The translations under genes and the position numbers were made by a program. This document shows positions 35,881 to 43,329 of a DNA stretch of 64,000 nt, one piece after another. Source of the stretch: CAYUVH01 sp964448135 (lineage in GTDB: Bacteria > Verrucomicrobiota > Verrucomicrobiia > Limisphaerales > UBA8199); NCBI GenBank assembly GCA_964448135.1, contig CAYUVH010000037.1, positions 38,081 through 102,080 of the forward strand, read 5' to 3'. Below the pieces are notes generated by a model that was given only the letters and a program-made list of their open reading frames with translations, did no database searches and was not told where the DNA came from. Position 1 is the stretch's first letter. Every line of letters starts with the position of its first letter.

Positions 35881-36162
35881 TTACGTCAGGCTGATCTTCT
35901 GGCCTTCCTTGAGGGTGACGATGGCCTTCTTCCAGTCGGAAGACTTGCCGGCCTGCGTGGTGCGCTGGCGGCGGAATTTGCCGTGGACGTTCATGGTGTT
36001 GACGCTGAGCACCTTGACCTTGAACAAGTCCTGCACCGCCTGGCGGATCTGGGTCTTGTTCGCGCGGCGATCGGCCACCACCGTGTATTGGTTGAAGGAG
36101 CCAGCCTGGCGGGTGCCTTTTTCCGTCAAACGGACGGTTTTGATTACTTCAAAAGAATTCAT
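35881..36162 (-). CDS. rplW: 50S ribosomal protein L23
   Basis: 93 residues, typical length. L23 binds 23S rRNA at the peptide exit and docks trigger factor and SRP. The sequence shows the conserved N-terminal KTVRLTEKGT and the RRANKTQIRQAVQDLFKVKVLSVNTMN region, split here as ANKTQIRQAVQDLF and KVKVLSVNTMN. It directly follows rplD with one base between the stop and the start codon. It is the last gene of this S10-type operon: the next sequence is a strong terminator rather than rplB. Confidence 0.96.
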   Translation of the reverse strand: MNSFEVIKTVRLTEKGTRQAGSFNQYTVVADRRANKTQIRQAVQDLFKVKVLSVNTMNVHGKFRRQRTTQAGKSSDWKKAIVTLKEGQKISLT

Positions 36163-36163
36163 G

Positions 36164-36790
36164 TTAATCCTTCGCGAGACGGGCTTCGACCTGCTCGAAC
36201 GCGCCCTTGGTGAAAACCAGTTTGTCCGGGCGCAACACGTCGTAGGTGTTGAGCGTTTCGCTCGTGGCCAGCGACACGTTCGGGACGTTGCGCGAAGCCA
36301 GGGTCAGGTTTTTATCCACGCCCTGCGCCACAAACAGCGCCGTGCCCTTCAATTCGAGGGCGGAAAGCACGCCGATGAATTCCTTGGTCTTGGGGGAGCC
36401 CAGCTTCAGATCATCCACCACCACGACATCGCCGGCGCGCAGGCGCTCGGAGAGGGCTTTGCGCAGCGCCAACTGGCGGGTGTTGCGGGAGACCTTTTTG
36501 CTGTAATCACGGGGCTTGGGGCCGAACACCACACCACCGCCGCGCCACAAAGGCGAGGCGAAGGAGCCGGCGCGGGCGCGACCGGTGCCCTTCTGGCGCC
36601 ACGGCTTCTTGCCGGTGCCGTTGACTTCACCCATGGTCTTGGTGCAGGCGGTGCCCATGCGCTGGGCGGCCCGGTAAGCGGTGACGGTATCGTGAACGGC
36701 CTGCGTTCCGCGACCGTCCTCGATGAGGGCGAGTTTGACCTCGAATTCGCCCTGGCTCTTTCCTTTGGCGTCTTTAATCGTAAGTTTCAT
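36164..36790 (-). CDS. rplD: 50S ribosomal protein L4
   Basis: 208 residues. L4 lines the nascent-peptide tunnel and in many bacteria represses its own operon. The conserved core with K-TMGEVNGTGKKPWRQKGTGRAR (seen as GKKPWRQKGTGRARAGS) and LWRGGGVVFGPKPRDYS is present, followed by the C-terminal globular part (VVVDDL, NVSLATSETLNTYDVLRPD). It lies between rplC and rplW in the S10 order. Confidence 0.97.
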   Translation of the reverse strand: MKLTIKDAKGKSQGEFEVKLALIEDGRGTQAVHDTVTAYRAAQRMGTACTKTMGEVNGTGKKPWRQKGTGRARAGSFASPLWRGGGVVFGPKPRDYSKKVSRNTRQLALRKALSERLRAGDVVVVDDLKLGSPKTKEFIGVLSALELKGTALFVAQGVDKNLTLASRNVPNVSLATSETLNTYDVLRPDKLVFTKGAFEQVEARLAKD

Positions 36791-36824
36791 GGCAATGCTT
36801 TAAGCGCAGGCGGTTTGAACGCTG

Positions 36825-37523
36825 CTACTTTTTCTTGGCTTCGGGGGCCTTCTTGATGTTCTCCGGGCGCTCAGCATGCGGCTTCCAGCCCTTGGGTTGC
36901 TTCTTCGCTTCGCGGATCACCACGTAATCGCCATTCGATCCGGGAATCGCGCCGCGGATGAGCAGCACGTTGTCGGCTTCATGAACCTGGACGACTTCGA
37001 GATTCTGGGTGGTGCGGGTGACCTGGCCCATGTGACCGGGCATCTTCATGCCGCGCATGACGGTGCCGGGGAAGAGGCGCTGGCCGATGGCGCCGGAGCG
37101 GCGGTGCCAGCCCTTGGCGCCGTGCGTCGAATCGCCACCACGGAAACCGTGGCGCTTGACGACACCTTCAAAGCCGCGGCCCTTGGTGACGCCGATGGCG
37201 TCCACGTAATCGCCGGGGGCGAACAAGGTCGCGCCGACGACGTCGCCGGTTTTCACTTCCTTGCTGAAGTCGCGAAATTCGCGCACGCGCTTGACGGCCT
37301 TGCCGCCGAATTTCTTGAAGTGACCCAGCAAGGGCTTGGTCACGCGGGATTCCTTTTGCTCGCTGAAGCCGAGCTGCACGGCGTTGTAGCCGTCGCTCTG
37401 CTGCGTCTTGGTCTGCATCACGTGATTGGGACCGGCGAGCACGATGGTGACCGGGGTGATGATTCCCTTGGAATCATACACGCGGGTCTGGCCGAGTTTT
37501 TTTCCTAAAAGTCCTACGGGCAT
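36825..37523 (-). CDS. rplC: 50S ribosomal protein L3
   Basis: 232 residues. L3 is an early-assembly protein near the peptidyl-transferase centre. It shows the N-terminal LLGKKLGQTRVYD, the central KGRGFEGVVKRHGFRGGDSTHGAK loop region (quoted in part: FEGVVKRHGFRGGDSTHGAK) and RLFPGTVMRGMKMPGHMG. The C-terminal 25 residues are a K/P/E-rich tail (KPHAERPENIKKAPEAKKK). The gene lies 12 bases after rpsJ. Confidence 0.97.
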   Translation of the reverse strand: MPVGLLGKKLGQTRVYDSKGIITPVTIVLAGPNHVMQTKTQQSDGYNAVQLGFSEQKESRVTKPLLGHFKKFGGKAVKRVREFRDFSKEVKTGDVVGATLFAPGDYVDAIGVTKGRGFEGVVKRHGFRGGDSTHGAKGWHRRSGAIGQRLFPGTVMRGMKMPGHMGQVTRTTQNLEVVQVHEADNVLLIRGAIPGSNGDYVVIREAKKQPKGWKPHAERPENIKKAPEAKKK

Positions 37524-37535
37524 AAGCGTAAAAAA

Positions 37536-37844
37536 TCAGATCTTGATGTTGATGTCCACGCCGGCCGGCAGGTTGAGCTTCTTCAGCTCGTCCACGGTCT
37601 TGGCGGTCGGCTCGATGATGTCAATCAGCCGCTTGTGGGTGCGTTGCTCGAAAGTCTCCTGCGACTTCTTGTCCGAGTGCGGGGAGCGCTGCACGGTGAA
37701 GCGCTCGACGCGCGTGGGGAGGGGGATGGGACCGGCGACGCGGGCGCCCGTGCGTTTCACGGTGTCGGCAATGTCGCGGGCGGATTGGTCAATGACGCGA
37801 TGGTCAAAGGCCTTCAGTCGGATACGAATACGTTGTCCAGCCAT
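37536..37844 (-). CDS. rpsJ: 30S ribosomal protein S10 / transcription antitermination factor NusE
   Basis: 102 residues, standard length. S10 is part of the 30S head and also acts with NusB in antitermination. The start AGQRIRIRLKAFDHRVIDQS and the end VDINIKI are typical, with the conserved VAGPIPLPTRVERFTVQRSPH loop (seen as GPIPLPTRVERFTV). It leads the S10 operon here and has a recognisable promoter and leader hairpin upstream. Confidence 0.97.
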   Translation of the reverse strand: MAGQRIRIRLKAFDHRVIDQSARDIADTVKRTGARVAGPIPLPTRVERFTVQRSPHSDKKSQETFEQRTHKRLIDIIEPTAKTVDELKKLNLPAGVDINIKI

Positions 37845-37887
37845 ACAAAGAACAATTGTCTGTTAACGGTTGTTAAAGCTTTACGTC

Positions 37888-37901
37888 TTCCCGATTGGGA
37901 A
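37888..37901 (-). promoter_or_regulatory. rpsJ leader hairpin
   Basis: On the minus strand TTCCC-AATC-GGGAA, directly downstream of the promoter. The rpsL leader has the same arms with another loop and the same upstream CCGTTT context. Confidence 0.55.
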
Positions 37902-37913
37902 AACGGAGCGCTT

Positions 37914-37941
37914 AAAATAGCAGAGAAAGGGGGGTGTGCAA
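37914..37941 (-). promoter_or_regulatory. rpsJ operon promoter with extended -10 and GC-rich discriminator
   Basis: On the minus strand TTGCAC (37936-37941), 16-base spacer ending in TGC, and TATTTT (37914-37919). It is followed by AA and the discriminator GCGCTCC. The layout matches the rpsL promoter position for position. GC-rich discriminators are a known mark of stringently controlled promoters. Confidence 0.65.
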
Positions 37942-38064
37942 CAGAATTTTTGAAACATTTTTTGGTGGTTTTATTGAAGAAAATGGCCGGGCGAGCAGGG
38001 GCGAAAATGCAGGCGGGGCATAGAAACTGCGTAAAATCCAAGCTCAAGACGCTTGGGTTGCAAA

Positions 38065-39159
38065 CTATGATCCTCGGCGAATGTTTCTAACAGCCTCCGC
38101 AAGAGATGTTTTTACCCTTGCCACACGTTTGTCAAATGGGCGCCACGTGATCACTTCCACCTTGGCTCCTGCACCAAGGTGGATTCCTGATAACACCACA
38201 ACCCGCCGCAAGTCAGGATCACATGCCGCTTTTGTATAGCCGACAAGTCTGGCAACTTCCTGTCCTGTGGAAGAGTACATCACCAAGGCTGATTCTGTAG
38301 GTGACCGCTCGCCAACCACCCATAGATATTGATCGGCAACTCGGACAGCGCCCAGCACCGGACCGCTCCACTTCACATTGTCCACTCGAAATATGGGTTG
38401 CAATGAGGGAAGGCTGACAAAGCTCAGCGATCGAGGAACGTATGTGCTAATGAGAGCCCAATCCAGATCACGGGACACAACCACATTGGGGTAATCCCCG
38501 TGACTCCACGACTCGCAGACGACCCGCGCCGCTGCGGCAGCCGATGGAGTTTGAGCGGGTTTCATCTGTTGCAGGTCAATCGTTTCAGCTCCGCTTTCCG
38601 ATCCTGGAGCGGAGCAGCTAAATGCAAATCGTCTATCTTGTGATTTATGCAACAGGAGGCTGTTCTGCGCGCGAAGGCTTCCTGCTGTGTTCAGATCCAA
38701 TCCCTTGGCATTCGATTCAGCAGACAACACGATCCGTGCGATTTGATTAGACGGCCCGCAACAGACAATAGCATTGCTGGAGCACAAAAACATGCCTCCC
38801 TGCCTGAGAATAGAGGGATCGCTCGTAGAGCAGCATCCGATGAGCTTTGATGGTGCGCTTTCGCCCGGTGCAATGTTGATTTCGACTATTCCAAACCTGC
38901 GTTTGGATGTGCTGAATGCTTCCCCTTCCCCCATCCAGGCGCGTCTTCGCGTGCCGCTATCCATCACGATCAACGCATACAGCTTGCCATCGAACAAAGC
39001 GTGATCCTCCACATAAGTATATTCTGCTGGCACATTCCTCGGAATTGGTGTGCAGGAGGTCAGCAGCCAAATGGCGGATAGCGCTTGAGCACACCGTGCC
39101 AACCACGCAGCGTGAGGAAAGCGGCGCAACGAGTATTTTGGATAATACGTTGTTTTCAT
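38065..39159 (-). CDS. Putative lipoprotein of unknown function
   Basis: 364 residues. I do not recognise the family. The N-terminus is basic with a hydrophobic stretch (about 21-35) and a lipobox LTSC with C36, so it is probably a lipid-anchored envelope protein. The rest has alternating short strands with Gly and Ser turns (FDGKLYALIVMDSG, DQYLWVVGERSP, ALVMYSSTGQEV), which suggests a beta-propeller-like fold; this is weakly supported. It lies in an accessory island between fusA and rpsJ, with an AT content and codon look different from the ribosomal genes around it. No terminator was found after it. Confidence 0.6.
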   Translation of the reverse strand: MKTTYYPKYSLRRFPHAAWLARCAQALSAIWLLTSCTPIPRNVPAEYTYVEDHALFDGKLYALIVMDSGTRRRAWMGEGEAFSTSKRRFGIVEINIAPGESAPSKLIGCCSTSDPSILRQGGMFLCSSNAIVCCGPSNQIARIVLSAESNAKGLDLNTAGSLRAQNSLLLHKSQDRRFAFSCSAPGSESGAETIDLQQMKPAQTPSAAAAARVVCESWSHGDYPNVVVSRDLDWALISTYVPRSLSFVSLPSLQPIFRVDNVKWSGPVLGAVRVADQYLWVVGERSPTESALVMYSSTGQEVARLVGYTKAACDPDLRRVVVLSGIHLGAGAKVEVITWRPFDKRVARVKTSLAEAVRNIRRGS

Positions 39160-39630
39160 TTGATTCGTTCAAGCCGACGCTTGCACCCTCACCTCATCCT
39201 TTTTAATAGGTCGCTTGCGACATCGTGGCGATGTTCTGAATCACAATTTGATTGAGACTCGATTTCATCTTGGAATTGAAAATAGGGTGGTCCAAATGGA
39301 TGCCCGGAAGTTAGCAAGCATCGGGTAAACCGCAAGCCGTGGCCAAAGCATACAGAACCAATGCTTCTCTGATGAATTGAAGCGATAATTCGTTAGAGAG
39401 CTTAATTCTGGCACCCTTTTCGGGTGCATGAATCTCTCGAGGGAATGACCGGTGGTCGGTCCTCGCGTAGCCTCGGACCGACGCACCGGCTACTTTATGT
39501 CAACCCTTCGGGTTGAGGATTTGCCGGCCAGAGTTTTAGAAATACACCGGGAGAATCGCATTGCGCATGGAAGAGTCGTAGGGAAAGCGGACATGGAGGA
39601 GGCCCGAGCTCGGGGCCCGTAAGCGACACC
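39160..39630. other. Repeat-rich spacer in the fusA-rpsJ island
   Basis: No clear gene. It holds a hairpin GCACCC/GGGTGC (39411-39427), a 14-bp imperfect stem (39449-39489) and copy 1 of a dispersed repeat. A 21-codon open frame (39203-39268, minus strand, MKSSLNQIVIQ...) stands just ahead of the lipoprotein gene and cannot be judged. Confidence 0.5.
39449..39519 (+). repeat. Dispersed palindromic repeat, copy 1
   Basis: The arms CCGGTGGTCGGTCC (39449-39462) and GGACCGAC-G-CACCGG (39475-39489) pair over 14 bp with one bulged G. A second hairpin TCAACCC/GGGTTGA with a 3-base loop (39500-39516) follows. Bases 39467-39519 recur at 39928-39976 with a 4-base length difference. Confidence 0.75.
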
Positions 39631-39876
39631 TCAATCAGGAATTAACGGCTTCTTATGCGTGTCAGGTTGGACACTTTCGAGTTTGTCTTCTTTGACCAGC
39701 ACAAGGACAAAAAAGTCCTTATGGCATCGTGGACATTCGGTGTACCCCTCGCCTTCAAGATTCCCTCCGACTGGACGCCCTCCGTTATTCACGGAACGGC
39801 CGATTCTCCAGCGATAGGTGTCGCCAAGTTTGTAGTTCAACTGGTCACGAAGGCCGAAGTAGAGGTCTACGATCAT
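39631..39876 (-). CDS. Small zinc-ribbon protein, 5' end possibly cut by a repeat
   Basis: 81 residues from the ATG at 39876. It contains one metal-binding knuckle, CPRCHKDF, in the second half. The same frame runs upstream without an ATG for at least 17 codons and there encodes a second knuckle, CPRCGDE (39883-39903). A complete protein would therefore have two CxxC pairs, a usual zinc-ribbon plan. Either translation begins at a CTG (39907-39909 or 39919-39921), or the original start was removed by the repeat copy whose edge lies at 39928; an in-frame TAA stands inside that repeat. The function is unknown. Confidence 0.6.
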   Translation of the reverse strand: MIVDLYFGLRDQLNYKLGDTYRWRIGRSVNNGGRPVGGNLEGEGYTECPRCHKDFFVLVLVKEDKLESVQPDTHKKPLIPD

Positions 39877-39927
39877 TTCGGACTCGTCACCGCAACGGGG
39901 GCAGAGCAGGCGGGCTGGCAGTTGGTT

Positions 39928-39976
39928 GTAGCCTCGGACCGACCGGCTACTTTATGTCAACCCTTCGGGTTGAGGA
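39928..39976 (+). repeat. Dispersed palindromic repeat, copy 2
   Basis: A 49-base near-exact copy of 39467-39519, lacking the four bases CGCA. It keeps the TCAACCC/GGGTTGA hairpin (39957-39973). The pair flanks the zinc-ribbon gene in direct orientation. Confidence 0.8.
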
Positions 39977-39991
39977 CTCGATGGCGATGAT

Positions 39992-40034
39992 CCAAAAACA
40001 AACTGCCCCGCGGAACCGGAGTTCGGCGGGGCAG
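39992..40034 (-). terminator. fusA terminator
   Basis: Arms CTGCCCCGC (40003-40011) and GCGGGGCAG (40026-40034) enclose an inner GAAC/GTTC stem with a 4-base loop. On the minus strand the stem is followed by TTTGTTTTTGG. Confidence 0.85.
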
Positions 40035-40054
40035 GTGAGAAACAGTTCGTCCGC

Positions 40055-42244
40055 TTAGGAACGCGGCGCGGGCTTGGTCTTCGCGGTGTCGAGGATGCCG
40101 GCGACGATGCTCGCAGGGACCGGTTCGAAGTTGAACGGTTCCATGGAGTAGGCGGCGCGGCCCTTGGACAGGGAGCGGATCGCGGTGGCGTAACCGAACA
40201 TTTCGGCCAGCGGCACTTCGGAATTCAGGATCGTCGAAGAGTCCTTCGCGTCGATGCTGATGATTTTGCCGCGGCGGCGGTTGATGTCGCCGAGGAGATC
40301 GCCCTGGTATTCGTCCGGGGTCGTCACTTCGACCTTCATGACGGGTTCGAGGAGGATCATGGCGGCCTTCTTGGCGGCGTCCTTGAACGCGAAGATGCCG
40401 GCCATCTTGAAGGCGAGTTCGTTCGAGTCGACTTCGTGGAACGAGCCGTCCACGACCTCGACCTTGACGTCCACGATCGGGTAGTTGGCGAGCACGCCGC
40501 CCTTGATGGCTTCTTCGATGCCGTCAATGACCGCGGGGATGTATTCCTTGGGAATGGTGCCGCCGACGATCTTGTTTTCGATCTCGACGCCCTTGCCGCG
40601 TTCGTTCGGGGCGATGGTGACGCAGGCGTGGCCGTATTGACCGCGACCGCCGGACTGGCGGATGAATTTGCCTTCGCCCTCGGCGGGTTTCGTGATGGTC
40701 TCACGATAGGCGATCTGCGGCGCGCCGGCATTGGCGCTGACCTTGAATTCGCGGAACAAGCGGTCGCGAATGATTTCCAAATGCAACTCGCCCATCCCGG
40801 CGATGATCAACTGGCCGGTTTCCTCGTTGGTGAAACAGCGGAAGGTCGGATCTTCTTCGGCGAGGCGCTGCAGGCCTTCGCTCATCTTTTCGCGGTCGGC
40901 CTTGGTCTTGGGCTCGACGGCCATGGAGATGACGGGCTCGGGGAAGGTCGGGGGTTCGAGCATGACGTCGAACTCCTCGTCACAGAGCGTGTCGCCGGTG
41001 GTGATGTTCCGCAACCCGACGAGCGCGGCGATGTCGCCGGCGTAGGTGGTCTCGACGTCGATGCGTTTGTCCGCCTGAATCATCATGACGCGGCTGACGC
41101 GCTCGCGTTTGCGGGTGCGCGGATTGTAGATGGTGTCGCCCTTCTTGAGCTGGCCGCTGTAAACGCGGAAGAAAACCAGCTTGCCGACGTAGGGATCGGT
41201 CCAGAGCTTGAAGGCGAGCGAGCAGAATTTTTTCCGATCGTCGGAAGGCACATCGACTTTATCGTCGGTGCCCGGGACGTGACCGCTGGCGGGCGGGACG
41301 TCGAGCGGGGAGGGGAGGTAGTCCACCACGGCGTCCACCAGGGGCTGCACGCCGCGCTTCTTGAAGGCGGAACCGCAGAGCACCGGTATGATCTCGATTT
41401 TGCAGGTGAGGCGGCGAATGGCCGCCTTGAGCACCTGGGGGGTGATCGGTTTGTTTTCGATCACCAGTTCGGCGATGCTGTCGTCCTTGTTGGAGACGGC
41501 ATCGATGAGTTCGGCCAGGGCTTTCGCGGAGGCTTCCTTCATGTCGGCGGGAATGTCGGTGACGGAGTATTTCAAGCCGACTTCGTCGGTGACGTCATAG
41601 ACGATGGCCTTCTGATTGACGAGGTCAACGACGCCCTCGAACTTGTCTTCCTTGCCGATGGGCAGGAAAATCGGGAAGGCGTAGGCGCCGAGCTTCTTGC
41701 GCATGTCGTCGAGCGCGTTGTAGAAGTTCGCGCCGGTGCGGTCCATCTTGTTGACGAAGGCGATGCGCGGGACGCGATACTTGGTGGCCTGGCGCCAGAC
41801 GGTTTCGGATTGCGGCTGCACGCCGGCGACGCCGCAGAACACGGCGACCGCGCCGTCGAGCACGCGCATGGAGCGTTCCACTTCGGCGGTGAAATCCACG
41901 TGACCCGGAGTGTCAATGATGTTGACGCGATGGGGCACCATATTGAAGGCCTTGTAGGTGCCGTCTTCCTTCTGGGTCCAATAACAGGTCGTCGCCGCCG
42001 AGGTGATGGTGATGCCGCGCTCGCGCTCCTGCTCCATCCAATCGGTCACGGTATTGCCGTCGTCCACGTCACCCATCTTGTGGATGAGGCCGGTGTAAAA
42101 AAGAATGCGCTCGGTGGTGGTGGTTTTGCCGGCGTCAATGTGGGCGGCGATGCCGATGTTGCGCGTGCGCTCCATCGGGTATTCGCGATTCGGCGAATTG
42201 GGGGAATCGGCGCCGGGTTTGGTTTTCTCGGTTACGGTTGACAT
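40055..42244 (-). CDS. fusA: Elongation factor G
   Basis: 729 residues from the ATG at 42244 (MSTVTEKTKPG). EF-G is the GTPase that drives tRNA-mRNA translocation. Domain order: G domain with the P-loop AHIDAGKTTTTE, switch I ERGITITSAATT, DTPGHVDF and NKMD; domain II around LVFFRVYSGQLKKG; domains III to V with GMGELHLEI and the C-terminal LSKGRAAYSMEPFNFEPVP. The N-terminus carries about 20 extra residues before RNIGIAAHIDAGK. It is preceded by rpsG and by a hairpin with a U-rich tail, which may tune its expression. Confidence 0.97.
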   Translation of the reverse strand: MSTVTEKTKPGADSPNSPNREYPMERTRNIGIAAHIDAGKTTTTERILFYTGLIHKMGDVDDGNTVTDWMEQERERGITITSAATTCYWTQKEDGTYKAFNMVPHRVNIIDTPGHVDFTAEVERSMRVLDGAVAVFCGVAGVQPQSETVWRQATKYRVPRIAFVNKMDRTGANFYNALDDMRKKLGAYAFPIFLPIGKEDKFEGVVDLVNQKAIVYDVTDEVGLKYSVTDIPADMKEASAKALAELIDAVSNKDDSIAELVIENKPITPQVLKAAIRRLTCKIEIIPVLCGSAFKKRGVQPLVDAVVDYLPSPLDVPPASGHVPGTDDKVDVPSDDRKKFCSLAFKLWTDPYVGKLVFFRVYSGQLKKGDTIYNPRTRKRERVSRVMMIQADKRIDVETTYAGDIAALVGLRNITTGDTLCDEEFDVMLEPPTFPEPVISMAVEPKTKADREKMSEGLQRLAEEDPTFRCFTNEETGQLIIAGMGELHLEIIRDRLFREFKVSANAGAPQIAYRETITKPAEGEGKFIRQSGGRGQYGHACVTIAPNERGKGVEIENKIVGGTIPKEYIPAVIDGIEEAIKGGVLANYPIVDVKVEVVDGSFHEVDSNELAFKMAGIFAFKDAAKKAAMILLEPVMKVEVTTPDEYQGDLLGDINRRRGKIISIDAKDSSTILNSEVPLAEMFGYATAIRSLSKGRAAYSMEPFNFEPVPASIVAGILDTAKTKPAPRS

Positions 42245-42270
42245 GTGAATCTCAGCTTTCGCTAACAAAA

Positions 42271-42302
42271 GCGCCCCGAATAACCCTCGGTCATCGGGGC
42301 GC
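42271..42302 (-). promoter_or_regulatory. Hairpin with U-tail between rpsG and fusA (internal attenuator candidate)
   Basis: A perfect 8-bp stem GCGCCCCG/CGGGGCGC with a 16-base loop is followed on the minus strand by TTTTGTTAG, 27 bases before the fusA ATG. Confidence 0.6.
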
Positions 42303-42319
42303 GATTGGGTTTAAATATA

Positions 42320-42793
42320 TTACCAGCGGAAATGGGCGAAGGCCTTGTTGGCTTGCGCCATCTTGTGAACTTCGTCGCGCTTGCGGATCGCGTTGCCCTG
42401 GCCCTGGAAGGCTTCCATGATTTCGGCGGCGAGGGCCTGCTGCATGGGGACGCCCTTGCGGTTGTCCGCGAAATCCACGAGCCAGCGGAGCGCCAGCGCG
42501 AACTGGCGGTCGGCGGGAACTTCGAGGGGGACCTGATAGGTGGCACCGCCGACGCGGCGGGCCTTGACTTCGAGGCGCGGCTTGGCGTTGTCCACGGCGC
42601 GCTGGAGGATTTCCAGCGGGCTGGTGGCGGGGTTCTTCTCGGTGATCTGGTCGAATGCGCCGTAAACGATGCGTTGGGCGGTGCTCTTCTTGCCGGATTT
42701 CATGACGGTGTTGACCAGGCGGGAAACCAGAGTGCTCTGGAACTTCGCGTCCTTCATCATGGGACGCTTATAGGCTCGACGGCGGCGGGACAT
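42320..42793 (-). CDS. rpsG: 30S ribosomal protein S7
   Basis: 157 residues, normal length. S7 nucleates assembly of the 30S head and in enteric bacteria represses the str operon. Conserved blocks are MSRRRRAYKRP, VNTVMKSGKKSTAQRIVYGA, VKARRVGGATYQVPLEV and ALRWLVDFADNRKG. It lies 47 bases after rpsL. Confidence 0.97.
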   Translation of the reverse strand: MSRRRRAYKRPMMKDAKFQSTLVSRLVNTVMKSGKKSTAQRIVYGAFDQITEKNPATSPLEILQRAVDNAKPRLEVKARRVGGATYQVPLEVPADRQFALALRWLVDFADNRKGVPMQQALAAEIMEAFQGQGNAIRKRDEVHKMAQANKAFAHFRW

Positions 42794-42840
42794 GTTTTGG
42801 TGAGACGTTAAAAGGTTAAAACGTTAGAAATTAGAAATCA

Positions 42841-43251
42841 TCAGGCAGCCGGAGCGGCACCGGCGGCGGGCTTGGCGCCTTCCTTCGGGCGCTTGACGCC
42901 GTACTTTGAGCGGCTGACGCGGCGTTTCTCGACGCCGGCGGCGTCCAATGCTCCGCGCACGATATGGTAGCGCACGCCGGGCAAATCCTTCACGCGGCCG
43001 CCACGCACCATGACGATGGAATGTTCCTGGAGGTTATGGCCTTCATCGGGGATGAAGGCGATGACTTCGTAGCCATTGGTCAAGCGCACCTTGGCGACCT
43101 TACGCATGGCCGAGTTCGGCTTCTTGGGCGTACGGGTCATGACCTGGATGCAGACGCCGCGGCGGAACGGCGAATTCTCCAAGGCAGGCGACTTGGACTT
43201 GTGCTTCAGTTTGTTGCGGCCCTTGCGGACCAATTGGTTAATCGTCGGCAT
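42841..43251 (-). CDS. rpsL: 30S ribosomal protein S12
   Basis: 136 residues from the ATG at 43251 (MPTINQLVRKGR); the longer open frame upstream is leader sequence. S12 acts in decoding at the A site. The conserved loops TPKKPNSAMRKVAKVRL and GVRYHIVRGALDAAGVEKR are intact with the lysines that are altered in streptomycin-resistant mutants unchanged. The C-terminus has an extra A/P-rich tail (GAKPAAGAAPAA). It leads the rpsL-rpsG-fusA operon from its own promoter and nested leader hairpin. Confidence 0.97.
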   Translation of the reverse strand: MPTINQLVRKGRNKLKHKSKSPALENSPFRRGVCIQVMTRTPKKPNSAMRKVAKVRLTNGYEVIAFIPDEGHNLQEHSIVMVRGGRVKDLPGVRYHIVRGALDAAGVEKRRVSRSKYGVKRPKEGAKPAAGAAPAA

Positions 43252-43262
43252 GTGCGATAAAA

Positions 43263-43299
43263 GCGTTCCCGCTGATTCCCTTGAGGGAAAACGGAACGC
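43263..43299 (-). promoter_or_regulatory. Nested leader hairpin in front of rpsL
   Basis: The outer stem GCGTTCC/GGAACGC (arms 43293-43299 and 43263-43269) encloses an inner TTCCC/GGGAA stem (43276-43280 with 43285-43289). On the minus strand TTTT follows the outer stem, and the ATG is 11 bases past it. The outer 5' arm coincides with the promoter discriminator, so it may be only partly transcribed. Confidence 0.55.
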
Positions 43300-43301
43300 G
43301 A

Positions 43302-43329
43302 AATATAACAAAGGAAAAGCGGGTTGCAA
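43302..43329 (-). promoter_or_regulatory. rpsL operon promoter
   Basis: On the minus strand TTGCAA (43324-43329), 16-base spacer ending TGT, and TATATT (43302-43307), followed by TC and the GC-rich discriminator GCGTTCC. It is an extended -10 promoter with the same plan as the rpsJ promoter. Confidence 0.65.

Noticed and set aside
34420..39520. CRISPR-like arrays among the hairpin repeats
   Set aside because: Repeats are not evenly spaced, spacers are not of uniform length and no cas gene is present.
40436..42241. 601-codon open frame on the plus strand
   Set aside because: Antisense shadow of fusA.
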